In this document: positions 9,763-18,187 of the stretch, piece by piece
Position numbering within the stretch: the stretch's first letter is position 1
Layout of the letters: each line of letters opens with the position of its first letter
NCBI RefSeq assembly: GCF_040957575.1
Contig: NZ_CP162602.1
Coordinates: 124,001-188,000, forward strand
DNA from: Vibrio sp. HB236076
Lineage (GTDB): Bacteria > Pseudomonadota > Gammaproteobacteria > Enterobacterales > Vibrionaceae
DNA length: 64,000 bases
Direction: 5' to 3'
Translations under genes and position numbers: made by a program
The notes under the pieces: model-generated
Told to the model about the DNA's origin: nothing
Seen by the model: the letters and a program-made list of their open reading frames with translations, nothing else
The model's database searches: none

Positions 9763-11019
9763 TTATTTTTTCTTTTTGCCCAAGCCAAACCACTTAGGTA
9801 ATTTGCTCTCTTCGATGCTGTTACCGTTGATCAAGCGGGCTAATTTATCCACTGAGGTGGCAATGGCGCGATCGTGTTTGTGCGCCTGTTTGCCGTCAAT
9901 GACGATATGAGCAAGATTTTTACTGTAGGCAAATTCCAAGTCGACCTCGGCGCCGAGGTATTTTTTCATCTCATCGGATTTGATCACAAACGAAGTCGGT
10001 GGCCGATGATAGTTGGCCACCAGCAGCAAACGGGTCTTTTTTGACAGCGTCAACTGAATACTTTCAATCCGTTCACGCAATTTGCGCGCACTGCGGATCG
10101 ATGACACCGACGGCTCAAACACCACCACCAACACATCAAAGGTATCGACCAGCATTTGCGCCTCGACTTTAAAATCGACACTGCCAGAAAAGTCTTCGAC
10201 TATGAAGTTGGTGTTGCGCGACAACAGCTCACACAAGGTTTGGTTGTAATTAAAAATATTCTCAGCCGGCATATCACCACTGATGGCCAGCAAACGCAGG
10301 TTTTTGCGCACTTCGTAGATGTAACTCAGGGCACCAGACTCATCCATTTCGTGCAGTGGGGCGGTAAATTCATCGACGCTGCGCGGCTGAAACTCACGAA
10401 TGGCAAATAAGATGTCGAGGTTGGTGTTATTGTATTGGTGGTCGACCAAAATGGTATCCGTCTGCTGGCCCGCTAAGTAAGAGCACAATTCTGCACTGAT
10501 AAAACTGGTACCGACCCCGCCTTTTACACCCACCATGCCGACGCGTTTGGCCTTGCGCTTTTCACTGACCCCAGAAAACGTTTGCAAGTTGCGATTGACG
10601 TGCATTAAAAAGTCGGCAAACTCTTGTTTGTTGACCGGCCAAAACACGTAGTAAAAGCCCATGTCTTTGAGCGCGCGCAAGGTGGAAATAGCGTCTTCTT
10701 TGCCAATCACCACCACCCCTTTGTGAGTGGGGACTTTGCTGGCAAATTCGCGCGCTTCTTCAACCACATTGTGGGATTCGGTCAGCTCTAAAATGACAAT
10801 TTGTTGCACTTGTTTGGGGTTAATCTTGCTGTCTTTGACACTACGGCGCAGTGCATCAGGCTCATCCCAACCCTCAAAGCGAAACACTTCTGTCACCAAG
10901 TCAAAACACTCTTGGCTTTGATAATACAAGGCCGCCGAGGCAATGCCGTTGCTGTTGCCGGTTTTGGTCACTGTGGTCGACGGGCTTTTACTGCTCAACG
11001 CTTTACTTAAGTCAAACAT
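9763..11019 (-). CDS. tadZ: Pilus localisation ATPase TadZ (CpaE)
   Basis: 418 residues. The N-terminal about 150 residues form a receiver-like domain lacking clear phosphorylation chemistry, as is usual for TadZ/CpaE. A MinD/ParA-type ATPase follows, with a deviant Walker A GVKGGVGTS at about 164-172. The C-terminus is basic (GLGKKKK). TadZ places the Tad machine at one pole or site in the cell. It lies between the CpaD/RcpB-like lipoprotein gene and tadA with 6- and 13-base gaps. Confidence 0.92.
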   Translation of the reverse strand: MFDLSKALSSKSPSTTVTKTGNSNGIASAALYYQSQECFDLVTEVFRFEGWDEPDALRRSVKDSKINPKQVQQIVILELTESHNVVEEAREFASKVPTHKGVVVIGKEDAISTLRALKDMGFYYVFWPVNKQEFADFLMHVNRNLQTFSGVSEKRKAKRVGMVGVKGGVGTSFISAELCSYLAGQQTDTILVDHQYNNTNLDILFAIREFQPRSVDEFTAPLHEMDESGALSYIYEVRKNLRLLAISGDMPAENIFNYNQTLCELLSRNTNFIVEDFSGSVDFKVEAQMLVDTFDVLVVVFEPSVSSIRSARKLRERIESIQLTLSKKTRLLLVANYHRPPTSFVIKSDEMKKYLGAEVDLEFAYSKNLAHIVIDGKQAHKHDRAIATSVDKLARLINGNSIEESKLPKWFGLGKKKK

Positions 11020-11025
11020 CGCCGT

Positions 11026-11568
11026 TTACTCCTCGATCAAACGTGATTTGTTGGCCACTTGCTGTAGGCGTGCCGACTCGGCCACGCAGTTCGATTGCCA
11101 AGTATTAATACCAATGCCATCACGAGGGCAAGGGCTAAGTTGCAAATGGGCCAAACGAATATGCAATTCAATCTCACTGCTTAAACGAGGTTGATAATCA
11201 TAGTGAACCCGAAAGCCCTTAACCTGATATAAGGGATAGTCGGCAAACGCTTGCTCGATGGCGAGACGACTGGCGCGACTCTTGTACAAGACATCAATAT
11301 GCGCCCCCATATCTTGTTGGTAAATCTGCGCGATCAAGCTGTTTAGTTGTGGGCGGTACTCGGCCAATTTGTTGATCGCCACAGTGTGCGATTCTTGATA
11401 AACCATGGCATCGACGCTATGGGTATCATTCGGCGCGGGGTAAAACGAAGGGTCATAGCTGGTACACGCACTTAAACTCAGCACAATCCCAAATAAACTG
11501 CCTATTTTGACTGTCACCGCCTTTATTGAGGTTCGGGAAAATATCATGTTATCGTTATCGATCATCAT
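11026..11568 (-). CDS. Tad outer-membrane lipoprotein, CpaD/RcpB position
   Basis: 180 residues with a lipoprotein signal ending in LSLSAC (Cys about 35 from the first Met; internal Met starts at residues 2 and 8 are alternatives). The mature part resembles a small OmpA-like alpha/beta fold (HIDVLYKSRASRLAI) but lacks a strong peptidoglycan motif. Its place between the secretin and TadZ is that of RcpB or CpaD, which support secretin function. The start codon overlaps the rcpA stop (ATGA), so the two are translationally coupled. Assignment rests mainly on position. Confidence 0.7.
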   Translation of the reverse strand: MMIDNDNMIFSRTSIKAVTVKIGSLFGIVLSLSACTSYDPSFYPAPNDTHSVDAMVYQESHTVAINKLAEYRPQLNSLIAQIYQQDMGAHIDVLYKSRASRLAIEQAFADYPLYQVKGFRVHYDYQPRLSSEIELHIRLAHLQLSPCPRDGIGINTWQSNCVAESARLQQVANKSRLIEE

Positions 11569-12980
11569 TCGATAAACCCTCCTTGAGCCAACAAGCGCGC
11601 GGTCGCCTCACCTGGCTTGTCGTGGTGTTTTTTGTTGCCATCGTGCAGCAAGCGACTCCAACTGGTGGTGCGCTCAATGTCTGGCAATTCGATCTCGGAG
11701 GCGCGAGTCGGTTTGACTAAGTTCACCGTCGCGACAATGACAATTTCGGTTTTGGTCCGTTCGGTTTGCGCCTTTTTAAACAGCGCGCCCAAAATAGGAA
11801 TGTCGCCTAATAGCGGCACTTTTTGAATCGCTTCGTAATCGGTGTTGTTCATCAAGCCGCCCAACACAAAGCTTTCACCATCCCCCAATTCGACGGTGGT
11901 TAATGCGCGGCGAGTCGATAATTGCGGCACTTCAATGCCATCGGCCTCGATGTATTGGTCAACCTCACTGACTTCGGGATTGAGCTGCATGCGAATTTTA
12001 TCTTCACTCAACACCTTAGCGGTGAGGTTTAATTTAATCCCGTACTCTTTAAAGCTAACGCTGACGGTACCATCGCTGGTAATGATGATCGGAACTTCAC
12101 CACCAACTAAGAAACTGGCAGACTCACCAGATAACACGGTTAAATTGGGCTCAGCGAGAATCTTAGCAATGTCGTCATTATCAAGGGCGGTAATCAAGGT
12201 ACTCAAATCGCCGGCTTTAAATTGAGTCAGCGAAAAGACGCCGGTATCCGAGCCATCACTACTCCAATCGACACCAATGGTCGAGTCGAAGCCCTTGGTC
12301 ACTTGCGCAATGGAAACTTTCACATTAACTTGCTGGACGGTCGCCACTTGCAATTGCTCTATGATCCCTTGCCAGGTGTGGTTTTTAGCAAAAATCATAT
12401 CTTCTGGTGCGGTGACATCGCCGGAGTCACTTTCGAAGGTGTATTTGTCGATACTGTTCCAGCGGGTGATTTTTTCTCGGCCGAGCAAATTAGCCACCAA
12501 GCGATAAATCTCATCGCGCTGCTCAATCGATTCGACGGTGCCACGCACCGCCACCTGTTCACCAATCGAGGTTAATTGAATGTCGAGGTCGGGGTAGCGA
12601 AACTTGAGCTGCTTGCGTACAAGATCCAAATTGACATCCACAATAATCCGGTCCGACAGTAACAGGTTTTCTTCCTTGCCGTAGACCATAAAGCGCGCTT
12701 GACCCACTTGATTGGCGTAGACCACTAAGGTGTGTTTATCGATGACTTTGTAGTCAGCCACCGCAGGGTTACTGATGAAAACCTTGCCAATCTCTTGCCC
12801 GAGGTGCACGTGTTGTCCCTCGTTGAGGGTGACGTAACGATCCGCCGCTTGCGCGACAAAAGGCATCGACAGACCGAGCAAAGCGAAAATCAAAAAACGA
12901 TGTATTGGCATAACAATAGGCATAACATTAAACATGTCTATACACCGGATAAATGGTGAACTGAATCGATGGCCTAGCAT
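11565..12980 (-). CDS. rcpA: Tad pilus secretin RcpA (CpaC)
   Basis: 471 residues from the ATG at 12980, two bases after the cpaB stop and seven bases after a GGGGG ribosome-binding stretch; later Met codons at 12935, 12923 and 12911 are alternatives that would shorten the long n-region. A signal peptide ends at VAQA-A. The N-terminal pilus-secretin domain (VTLNEGQHVHLG) and a BON-like segment are followed by the secretin core (about residues 240-430), with VSEVDQYIEADGIEVPQLS and the closing SFVLGGL strand. It forms the outer-membrane channel for the Flp pilus. Confidence 0.93.
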   Translation of the reverse strand: MLGHRFSSPFIRCIDMFNVMPIVMPIHRFLIFALLGLSMPFVAQAADRYVTLNEGQHVHLGQEIGKVFISNPAVADYKVIDKHTLVVYANQVGQARFMVYGKEENLLLSDRIIVDVNLDLVRKQLKFRYPDLDIQLTSIGEQVAVRGTVESIEQRDEIYRLVANLLGREKITRWNSIDKYTFESDSGDVTAPEDMIFAKNHTWQGIIEQLQVATVQQVNVKVSIAQVTKGFDSTIGVDWSSDGSDTGVFSLTQFKAGDLSTLITALDNDDIAKILAEPNLTVLSGESASFLVGGEVPIIITSDGTVSVSFKEYGIKLNLTAKVLSEDKIRMQLNPEVSEVDQYIEADGIEVPQLSTRRALTTVELGDGESFVLGGLMNNTDYEAIQKVPLLGDIPILGALFKKAQTERTKTEIVIVATVNLVKPTRASEIELPDIERTTSWSRLLHDGNKKHHDKPGEATARLLAQGGFIE

Positions 12981-12981
12981 G

Positions 12982-13824
12982 TTATTCCCCCCCAAAAGTG
13001 GCGGTTTTTTGCGAGCCACGGTATTCAACAATGTTATTGTAGTTCTCTATCACTTGATCCATTTTCGCCACCGGTGACTGGCGATACGCTTGGCTGCGAT
13101 AGACTTCCATGTGCATAGTACGCTCCGCCAACGCCAAGCGCGCGACTTGATCGGGCTCAATTTCAATCACTAGAGTGACGTTATTACCGTTACTAACCGA
13201 CACGCGTGAGCTGACTTTTTTTTCTACTTGCGCCGCGGTATCACCATCACCTTGAATACTAAGCACTTTAACCTTTTGCATGAACATACGCGCTTCTAAG
13301 CCGCTAAAGCGTTTTGGCTGATCCGCTTCTCCAGCTAGATTAGTGCTCGGTGAACTCACCGTGAGGATATCAATGTGCGATCCGGGGCGAATGTAGTCAT
13401 TAATCAAAGTTTGTTTATCCACGGTAAGCGGATATAAGGTCATGCCCGGGCTGATCAAAAGATCTATATAGCCTGGCGCATTGGGTTTGGTTTGATAGTC
13501 CGACAGTATGTATTCGCCGGAATGAATGTTTTTATTCAGTAAGGTACTCGGGCTAAAATCCAACGCCACATCTTGCTTGGCGCCAACTTTGACCGCTTCG
13601 CTTAATGGCAATTGCTGTTTTTGTACTTGGGCTTGGCTCAAGGGCTGGCCTTGGTTTAGGTCTTGAGTGGCTTGCCAAACGGTGACATAGGTTTCTGGTG
13701 CCACTTCTTGTTTGACGACCGGCTCATTGACCACCTGTGGTTTTTTTTTCAGGGCATCCATTACCCCGATGACACCGATTACCACAGCAATCAACGCCAA
13801 TAATAATACTAAACGTGATCTCAT
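12982..13824 (-). CDS. cpaB: Flp pilus assembly protein CpaB (RcpC)
   Basis: 280 residues. A single N-terminal membrane anchor (about residues 4-22) is followed by a SAF-type domain (VWQATQDLNQGQPLSQAQVQ) and the CpaB/RcpC domain with IRPGSHIDILTVSS. These proteins act in the periplasm with the secretin. The ATG at 13824 is preceded by AGGGAC. The gene is 109 bases after tadV, a larger gap than elsewhere in the locus, and the stop is two bases from the preferred rcpA start. Confidence 0.9.
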   Translation of the reverse strand: MRSRLVLLLALIAVVIGVIGVMDALKKKPQVVNEPVVKQEVAPETYVTVWQATQDLNQGQPLSQAQVQKQQLPLSEAVKVGAKQDVALDFSPSTLLNKNIHSGEYILSDYQTKPNAPGYIDLLISPGMTLYPLTVDKQTLINDYIRPGSHIDILTVSSPSTNLAGEADQPKRFSGLEARMFMQKVKVLSIQGDGDTAAQVEKKVSSRVSVSNGNNVTLVIEIEPDQVARLALAERTMHMEVYRSQAYRQSPVAKMDQVIENYNNIVEYRGSQKTATFGGE

Positions 13825-13933
13825 TTGTCCCTACCTAGCCAATAGTCATCTACTGATCATTTTATTTAGAATTGTTTATTTTTTGAGAAATTAGATGGTT
13901 ACCACATCATTAATTCAACTACATCTATCTACT

Positions 13934-14374
13934 TTAAGTGAAAAAAGTCAGCAAGGTGCCCAAGTAAAAGCCACCACATATGGCAACACCATAGGGAATG
14001 CCTTTGTCTTTAATGCTATGGTTTCCATTTTTTTTACAAAATATGTGTTTTATTAAATAATACGTTGCTTGGATACCGCCAATCAAAGCCATAAGCATTA
14101 ATGCATCATCGATAAAACTCATATCAGTACCGAGAGCAAATATCGTGGCTAATTTCACATCCCCAGCAGCAATAACTCTGAGTAAAAATAATGAAAAACC
14201 ACCAACAAAAATAACTAAGCTCGATAGCCAATAAAGATGCTCAAAATAGATAAGAAAAGCACATTGAAACATCAGAAACAAAAAGAGATCGAGATTTTTT
14301 ATCTTTCTTTTTTTAATGTCCCAATAGCTAAAGTGTAAATAAAAAAGTGAAAGAAAAATTAAGTAATCAGTCAA
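13934..14374 (-). CDS. tadV: Flp prepilin peptidase TadV (CpaA)
   Basis: 146 residues, polytopic (about four to five membrane helices), size normal for the short TadV/CpaA class. The two aspartates of type IV prepilin peptidases are visible: one in SYWDIKKRKI (about residue 19) and one in the AAGDVKL motif near residue 71. It cleaves Flp, TadE and TadF leaders at the cytoplasmic face. The start is TTG at 14374 with no good ribosome-binding site. It lies six bases from the foot of a perfect hairpin (14381-14402), so translation may be limited or controlled. The region is more AT-rich than the rest of the locus. Confidence 0.9.
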   Translation of the reverse strand: MTDYLIFLSLFYLHFSYWDIKKRKIKNLDLFLFLMFQCAFLIYFEHLYWLSSLVIFVGGFSLFLLRVIAAGDVKLATIFALGTDMSFIDDALMLMALIGGIQATYYLIKHIFCKKNGNHSIKDKGIPYGVAICGGFYLGTLLTFFT

Positions 14375-14380
14375 TTTTTT

Positions 14381-14402
14381 CAGGCTCTATTACTAGAGCC
14401 TG
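14381..14402 (-). promoter_or_regulatory. Perfect hairpin between flp and tadV
   Basis: A 9-base stem CAGGCTCTA / TAGAGCCTG closes a 4-base loop. On the transcribed (minus) strand it is followed by an A-run, not a U-run, so it is not a standard intrinsic terminator. It may protect the 3' end of abundant flp mRNA or partly block read-through or translation of tadV, whose TTG start is six bases beyond. Confidence 0.6.
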
Positions 14403-14437
14403 TCTTAATGTAATATTGAGTTTATACTGATAAATTA

Positions 14438-14650
14438 TTACGAAGAAGCACCGCTTAAATCAGTAATAATACCATTAAATACTGTTGAAAGTGCTGTTCC
14501 AACAGTACCGCCATCTGAACCAAATAAAACACCTAGAACAGCTGCCATAGCCACAGCAATCAGACCGTATTCAATTGCGGTTACACCGCGCTCATCATTT
14601 TTAAACTCAGTCACTAGAGTTTGTGCTTTACAAAAAAGTTTCGTTAACAT
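14438..14650 (-). CDS. flp: Flp/Fap-type major pilin prepilin
   Basis: 70 residues from the ATG at 14650, seven bases after AAAGGA; a longer frame upstream has no support. The leader is basic and ends ERG-VTAIEYGL: cleavage after Gly22 leaves Val as +1 and Glu as +5, as TadV requires. The mature part has the hydrophobic Flp core (IAVAMAAVLGVLFG) and a short Ser/Thr/Gly tail. It is the structural subunit of the bundle-forming adhesive Flp pilus. Only one flp gene is present in the locus. Confidence 0.93.
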   Translation of the reverse strand: MLTKLFCKAQTLVTEFKNDERGVTAIEYGLIAVAMAAVLGVLFGSDGGTVGTALSTVFNGIITDLSGASS

Positions 14651-14709
14651 GTTCAATTCCTTTAAAAGTAACATCGATAATTGTATCAAAAGCCACAGGG
14701 ACCACTTTC

Positions 14710-14737
14710 ATTCTATGCAAGTTTTACCCTAACGCAA
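14710..14737 (-). promoter_or_regulatory. Candidate promoter for flp/Tad operon
   Basis: On the minus strand TTGCGT and TAGAAT are separated by 16 bases, about 60 bases upstream of the flp start. This is a reasonable sigma-70-like pair, chosen by eye; no transcription data. I checked the same stretch for a sigma-54 GG-N10-GC pair and the spacing was off by one. Confidence 0.35.
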
Positions 14738-15077
14738 AATAGTTATTATCGATTTTTTCAATAACTTATCAGGCTTCGGGGTGTGCTTTTGATGAAAAAT
14801 GGCAGTTTATCACCAAAAATCAACCACTTGTCATGTGTTTGTTATTTTTACAATTTTCTGACACAACTCTCATTCTCCTAATACATTGATCATTTATGTG
14901 CGCGCAGTCACATTTAAATGCCTATTTTCATCATCTCTACCTCGGTTACCAGTCCGTTAACTGTCTATTTTTTAAGCTAAAAACCTCACCTGGTCCGATC
15001 TGACTTATCAAAAGTGTAAACTAGTGTAAATAAGTGTCATATTATAAATCAATCAGTTATGGTCAAATATTGAATAA

Positions 15078-15359
15078 ATAAGAGTCATTATCACCTTTGC
15101 TTTCCCCGATGGTCTGTTTTATGCTGGTTGTGGTGTGAATAGTTATTGTGTAAATGGTTATGCTGTGCATGCTTGGTGTATGAATAAAGACGGTGACGAT
15201 CGCGGTAATGAGGATGGCTCACCACCTTAAAAGATGACCAAATTCAGACCTAACACTGATGATCAGCCAGGTTTATCTGTGGATACTTCACCTTGGATGT
15301 ACGGCGATGGTACAGCGGGCTTAATACTTACTCTTACTGTCAGCGTCAGCCAGTGTTGA
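15078..15359 (+). pseudogene. Possible gene remnant: one frame broken by a single TAA
   Basis: The 800-base gap between flp and the LysR gene contains a frame that reads like protein on both sides of one in-frame TAA (15228-15230). The first half is Gly/Cys/Asn-rich (YAGCGVNSYCVNGY, HAWCMNKDGDDRGNE). The second starts at an ATG at 15234 and runs 41 codons (TDDQPGLSVDTSPWMYGDG) to TGA at 15357. There is no start codon for the first half and no ribosome-binding site. It may be the decayed 3' end of an older gene, or chance. I do not recognise the family. The remainder of 14740-15440 shows nothing else I can support. Confidence 0.3.
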
Positions 15360-15446
15360 ACACCACTGACTCATGTATTCACTTTTTTATTTACTTTTTT
15401 ATCCGCATTTATTGCGCAAAGGAACACAGCCACACCGGTATCAACT

Positions 15447-16325
15447 ATGAAATTGCAATTTGAACACATCATCGCCTTTGTTGCGGTCGCCGATTTGAGC
15501 TCTTTTAGTGGCGCAGCACGCAAACTGGGTAAGTCTCAGTCAACCATCAGTACCGCCGTGCAGCATTTGGAGTCCGATCTTGGTTTTACGCTCTTTCATC
15601 GACAAAAAAACAAATTCCGTTTGACCACGCAAGGACAGCGCTTTTTTCACCTTGCGCGCCCTGTGACGCAAAAATACCAACAACTGCTGCTGGCGGCAGA
15701 ACAGATGACCGATTCTGAACAAAGTGTCTTTCGAGTTGGCATCGACCCTTTAGTGTTCACACCAACTGTCAAAAAAACCTTACTCGAATTTAGCGACGCC
15801 TTCCCAAAACTGAATCTGTCTATCTACAGTAAACCGAGCTCGGTGCTTGGCCGCTTTATTCAAGAAGGGAAATTAGACTTGGCACTTGGTAACCTCTATC
15901 ACCCAGACAGCCATCAGTTAAACAGTCAAGAATTGTTTTCGATGCCGTTTCATTGGTATTGCCATGCCGATTTGCAACAGAAAACCACCCCAGACACTCG
16001 CCTTCTGTTGATGGATGGCAGTGAAGAATTGATCGGTCAAAGTGCCCTTTCCCACGCAAACCTGTGGCGCTTAGATGACATTTCAACCATCATCGATTTG
16101 TGCCGCGCCCGCAAAGGAATGGCTTTTTTACCCGAGTTTGTCTTACCTAAGGCCTGTGATGACCTAGTGTGTATTCAAGCGGATCAGGATTTTTATGGCC
16201 GGCAATTAACCGTGGGGTTATTTTGGCCCAGCCACAGTCCTCAGTCCCTACTCCATCAGTGGATGATTGATCGCTTGAGCCCAAAGGCAGTGAAAGACCG
16301 TGTAGAACAGTTAAAGACAGTGTAA
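15447..16325 (+). CDS. LysR-family transcriptional regulator
   Basis: 292 residues. The N-terminal winged helix-turn-helix (residues 3-62) reads FVAVADLSSFSGAARKLGKS then TISTAVQHLESDLG, typical LysR. A substrate-binding domain follows from about residue 90 (FRVGIDPLVFTP). It lies divergently from the Tad operon across an 800-base gap, so control of flp is possible but unproven. The last about 12 codons (from 16289) are in phase with the 10-bp repeat that fills the downstream intergenic region, and the TAA stop lies inside a repeat unit. The C-terminal residues (VKDRVEQLKTV) therefore appear to be repeat-derived. Confidence 0.85.
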   Translation: MKLQFEHIIAFVAVADLSSFSGAARKLGKSQSTISTAVQHLESDLGFTLFHRQKNKFRLTTQGQRFFHLARPVTQKYQQLLLAAEQMTDSEQSVFRVGIDPLVFTPTVKKTLLEFSDAFPKLNLSIYSKPSSVLGRFIQEGKLDLALGNLYHPDSHQLNSQELFSMPFHWYCHADLQQKTTPDTRLLLMDGSEELIGQSALSHANLWRLDDISTIIDLCRARKGMAFLPEFVLPKACDDLVCIQADQDFYGRQLTVGLFWPSHSPQSLLHQWMIDRLSPKAVKDRVEQLKTV

Positions 16326-16620
16326 GACAGTCAAACACAGAGAAATTAGATCGCTGCGCTGCAAGTAGCAAGAAGAAAAGAGTATAAGACAGTGTAACAC
16401 AGTGTAAGACAGTCAAACACAGTCAAACACAGTCAAACACAGTCAAACACAGTCAAACACAGTCAAACACAGTCAAACACAGTCAAACACAGTCAAACAC
16501 AGTCAAACACAGTCAAACACAGAGAAATTAGCTCGCTTCGCTGCAAGTAACAAGACGAAAAAGTATAAGACAGTGTGACACAGTTTAAGACAGTCAAACA
16601 CAGAGAAATTAGATCGCTGA
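16289..16620 (+). repeat. Decamer-repeat region AGTnnAAnAC with higher-order duplication
   Basis: Units of ten bases related to AGTGTAAGAC/AGTCAAACAC start inside the LysR 3' end (16289, 16309, 16319, 16329) and recur throughout the gap. A larger unit containing AGAGAAATTA, then a GATCGCT-like and CTGCAAGTA segment, occurs at 16339, 16521 and 16602, with divergence (last copy truncated). The layout suggests growth by slippage and segmental duplication. Confidence 0.85.
16411..16520 (+). repeat. Eleven perfect tandem copies of AGTCAAACAC
   Basis: Eleven consecutive identical decamers fill 16411-16520 with no spacer, so this is a minisatellite and not a CRISPR array. The preceding three units (16381-16410) are degenerate versions. 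The 10-base period matches about one turn of DNA helix. The copy number is likely to vary between strains. It lies between two convergent genes. Confidence 0.97.
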
Positions 16621-16650
16621 GTAGCATTGCGCGCGGCGATCTTCAGCCTT

Positions 16651-16704
16651 TCACTGTGTTAAGCGAAGCGGACTGTGTTTCACTGTTATTTACTGTATTA
16701 AACT
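16651..16704 (-). repeat. Inverted decamers next to the helicase stop
   Basis: On the minus strand the same decamer motif appears in phase: units AGTTTAATAC, AGTAAATAAC and AGTGAAACAC (16675-16704), with further traces to 16651. These can pair with the plus-strand array, so transcripts of either convergent gene could form long hairpins. It ends five bases before the helicase stop. Confidence 0.65.
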
Positions 16705-16708
16705 ATGT

Positions 16709-17998
16709 TTACTTCCGGCGTGCTTTAATACGCTTAACCATCGACAAACGACGCTCTGCTGCGGCTTGATCGCGCTCAACGGGTGGCTGATTCGGATTGT
16801 TCTTACGGCCTTGACGCTGCTGATAACCCGGTTTGGTCAGTTTAGCGAGATAACTGTCTCGCGCTTTTGGCTCATAGCCGGCCAACTCGATACGCTTGAT
16901 CGGCTGCTGAATCAAGTTCTGCACCTGAACCACGGTCAACTCTTCTTCGCGGTTAACAAACGACACCGCGTGCCCTTGTTTACCCGCACGACCCGTTCGA
17001 CCAATGCGATGAACGTAATCTTCGGCCAAAAATGGCATGTCGTAATTCACCACGTGCGGTAAATCGGCGATATCAATCCCGCGCGCGGCGACATCCGTCG
17101 CCACCATGACACGAGCTTTACCGGTTTTGAACTCTTCTAGGGCGCGACGACGGGCACTTTGTGCTTTATCACCGTGACACAATACCGCTTTGATGCCGTC
17201 AAGTTTAAGCTCTTTGACCACTTCATTGGCGGTTTCTTTGTAGTTGACGAACACCAGCACCTGTTGCCAGTTTTTACGGCCAATAAGCTCGGCCAATAAC
17301 TCGGTCTTGCGCTCTTGATCGACAGGATACAAAACGTGTGCCACAGTTCTCGCGGTCGAGTTTTCGGCTTCTACCGCAACGCGCTTAGGTTTGCGCAAAA
17401 TGGTCTTGGCGAGTGTATTCAGTTGGCTTGAGGTTGTGGCGGAAAACATCATGATCTGTGGATCGCTTTCGACGTCCAACATGATTTTACGCACCGGCTG
17501 AATAAAGCCCATGTCGAGAATGCGGTCTGCTTCATCAAACACCAAAAACTCTAGGTCTTTGATCGAGAGATTAAACTCAGCTAAATGTTCCTCAAGGCGA
17601 CCAGGCGTTGCCACCACAATGTCTTGCCCTTGCTCTAAGCGCTTTACTTGGCTCGACATTTTGACGCCGCCGTAAATGGCCGCCACTTTAAGATCGGTAT
17701 AGCGAATGTAAGCGGCGATGTTATCGGCAATTTGCGCCGCCAATTCACGCGTCGGTGCAAGAATTAAAGCGCGCGTAGTTTTCGGCGACACTTTTTGCGG
17801 ATTGTCGAGTAACTGCTGAATCAAGGGCAATGAAAAAGCCGCAGTTTTCCCTGTGCCAGTTTGAGCGGTGGCAAGTACATCATGCCCCTTGCGCGCCAGT
17901 GGGATCGCCTGCTGCTGGATCGGCGTCATTTTTTCATAACCGAGCTCTTCAAGCGCTTGTGCTAACGCGGGAGCAAAACCTTGGGATGCAAATGACAT
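16709..17998 (-). CDS. DEAD-box RNA helicase, RhlE-like
   Basis: 429 residues with the full DEAD-box set in order: Q-motif region (TPIQQQAIPLA), motif I AQTGTGKT (about 45-52), Ia PTRELA, II DEAD (about 156-159), III SAT, IV-V (VATDVAARGID) and VI HRIGRTGRAG. The basic C-terminal tail (QRQGRKNNPN to KRIKARRK) fits RNA binding. The helicase core most resembles RhlE-type enzymes, which act in ribosome maturation and RNA decay; the exact subfamily (RhlE, SrmB or a Vibrio paralog) is uncertain. It is convergent with the LysR gene across the decamer array. Confidence 0.93.
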   Translation of the reverse strand: MSFASQGFAPALAQALEELGYEKMTPIQQQAIPLARKGHDVLATAQTGTGKTAAFSLPLIQQLLDNPQKVSPKTTRALILAPTRELAAQIADNIAAYIRYTDLKVAAIYGGVKMSSQVKRLEQGQDIVVATPGRLEEHLAEFNLSIKDLEFLVFDEADRILDMGFIQPVRKIMLDVESDPQIMMFSATTSSQLNTLAKTILRKPKRVAVEAENSTARTVAHVLYPVDQERKTELLAELIGRKNWQQVLVFVNYKETANEVVKELKLDGIKAVLCHGDKAQSARRRALEEFKTGKARVMVATDVAARGIDIADLPHVVNYDMPFLAEDYVHRIGRTGRAGKQGHAVSFVNREEELTVVQVQNLIQQPIKRIELAGYEPKARDSYLAKLTKPGYQQRQGRKNNPNQPPVERDQAAAERRLSMVKRIKARRK

Positions 17999-18187
17999 GA
18001 TAGCCTTCCTCTATATACCTAAATCATTTTGGTTGTGCACTATAATCGAAATCGACCCAGTGTGCTGAACTTTCTTTCACTCTGGGTCAACTTAATGGTG
18101 GTGTTTACCACTTATTGGTCTGTCTTACTCGCCACAGCCACTTTCATAGTCACTTTAAATAGCCACTTTAAAGTGACAAACCGGCCG

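Noticed and set aside
14716..14730. Sigma-54 promoter before flp
   Set aside because: GG and GC elements are present but spaced by nine rather than ten bases, so it does not meet the sigma-54 pattern.
16411..16520. Possible CRISPR array
   Set aside because: The 10-base units are directly adjacent with no spacers, and no cas genes are nearby; it is a tandem minisatellite.
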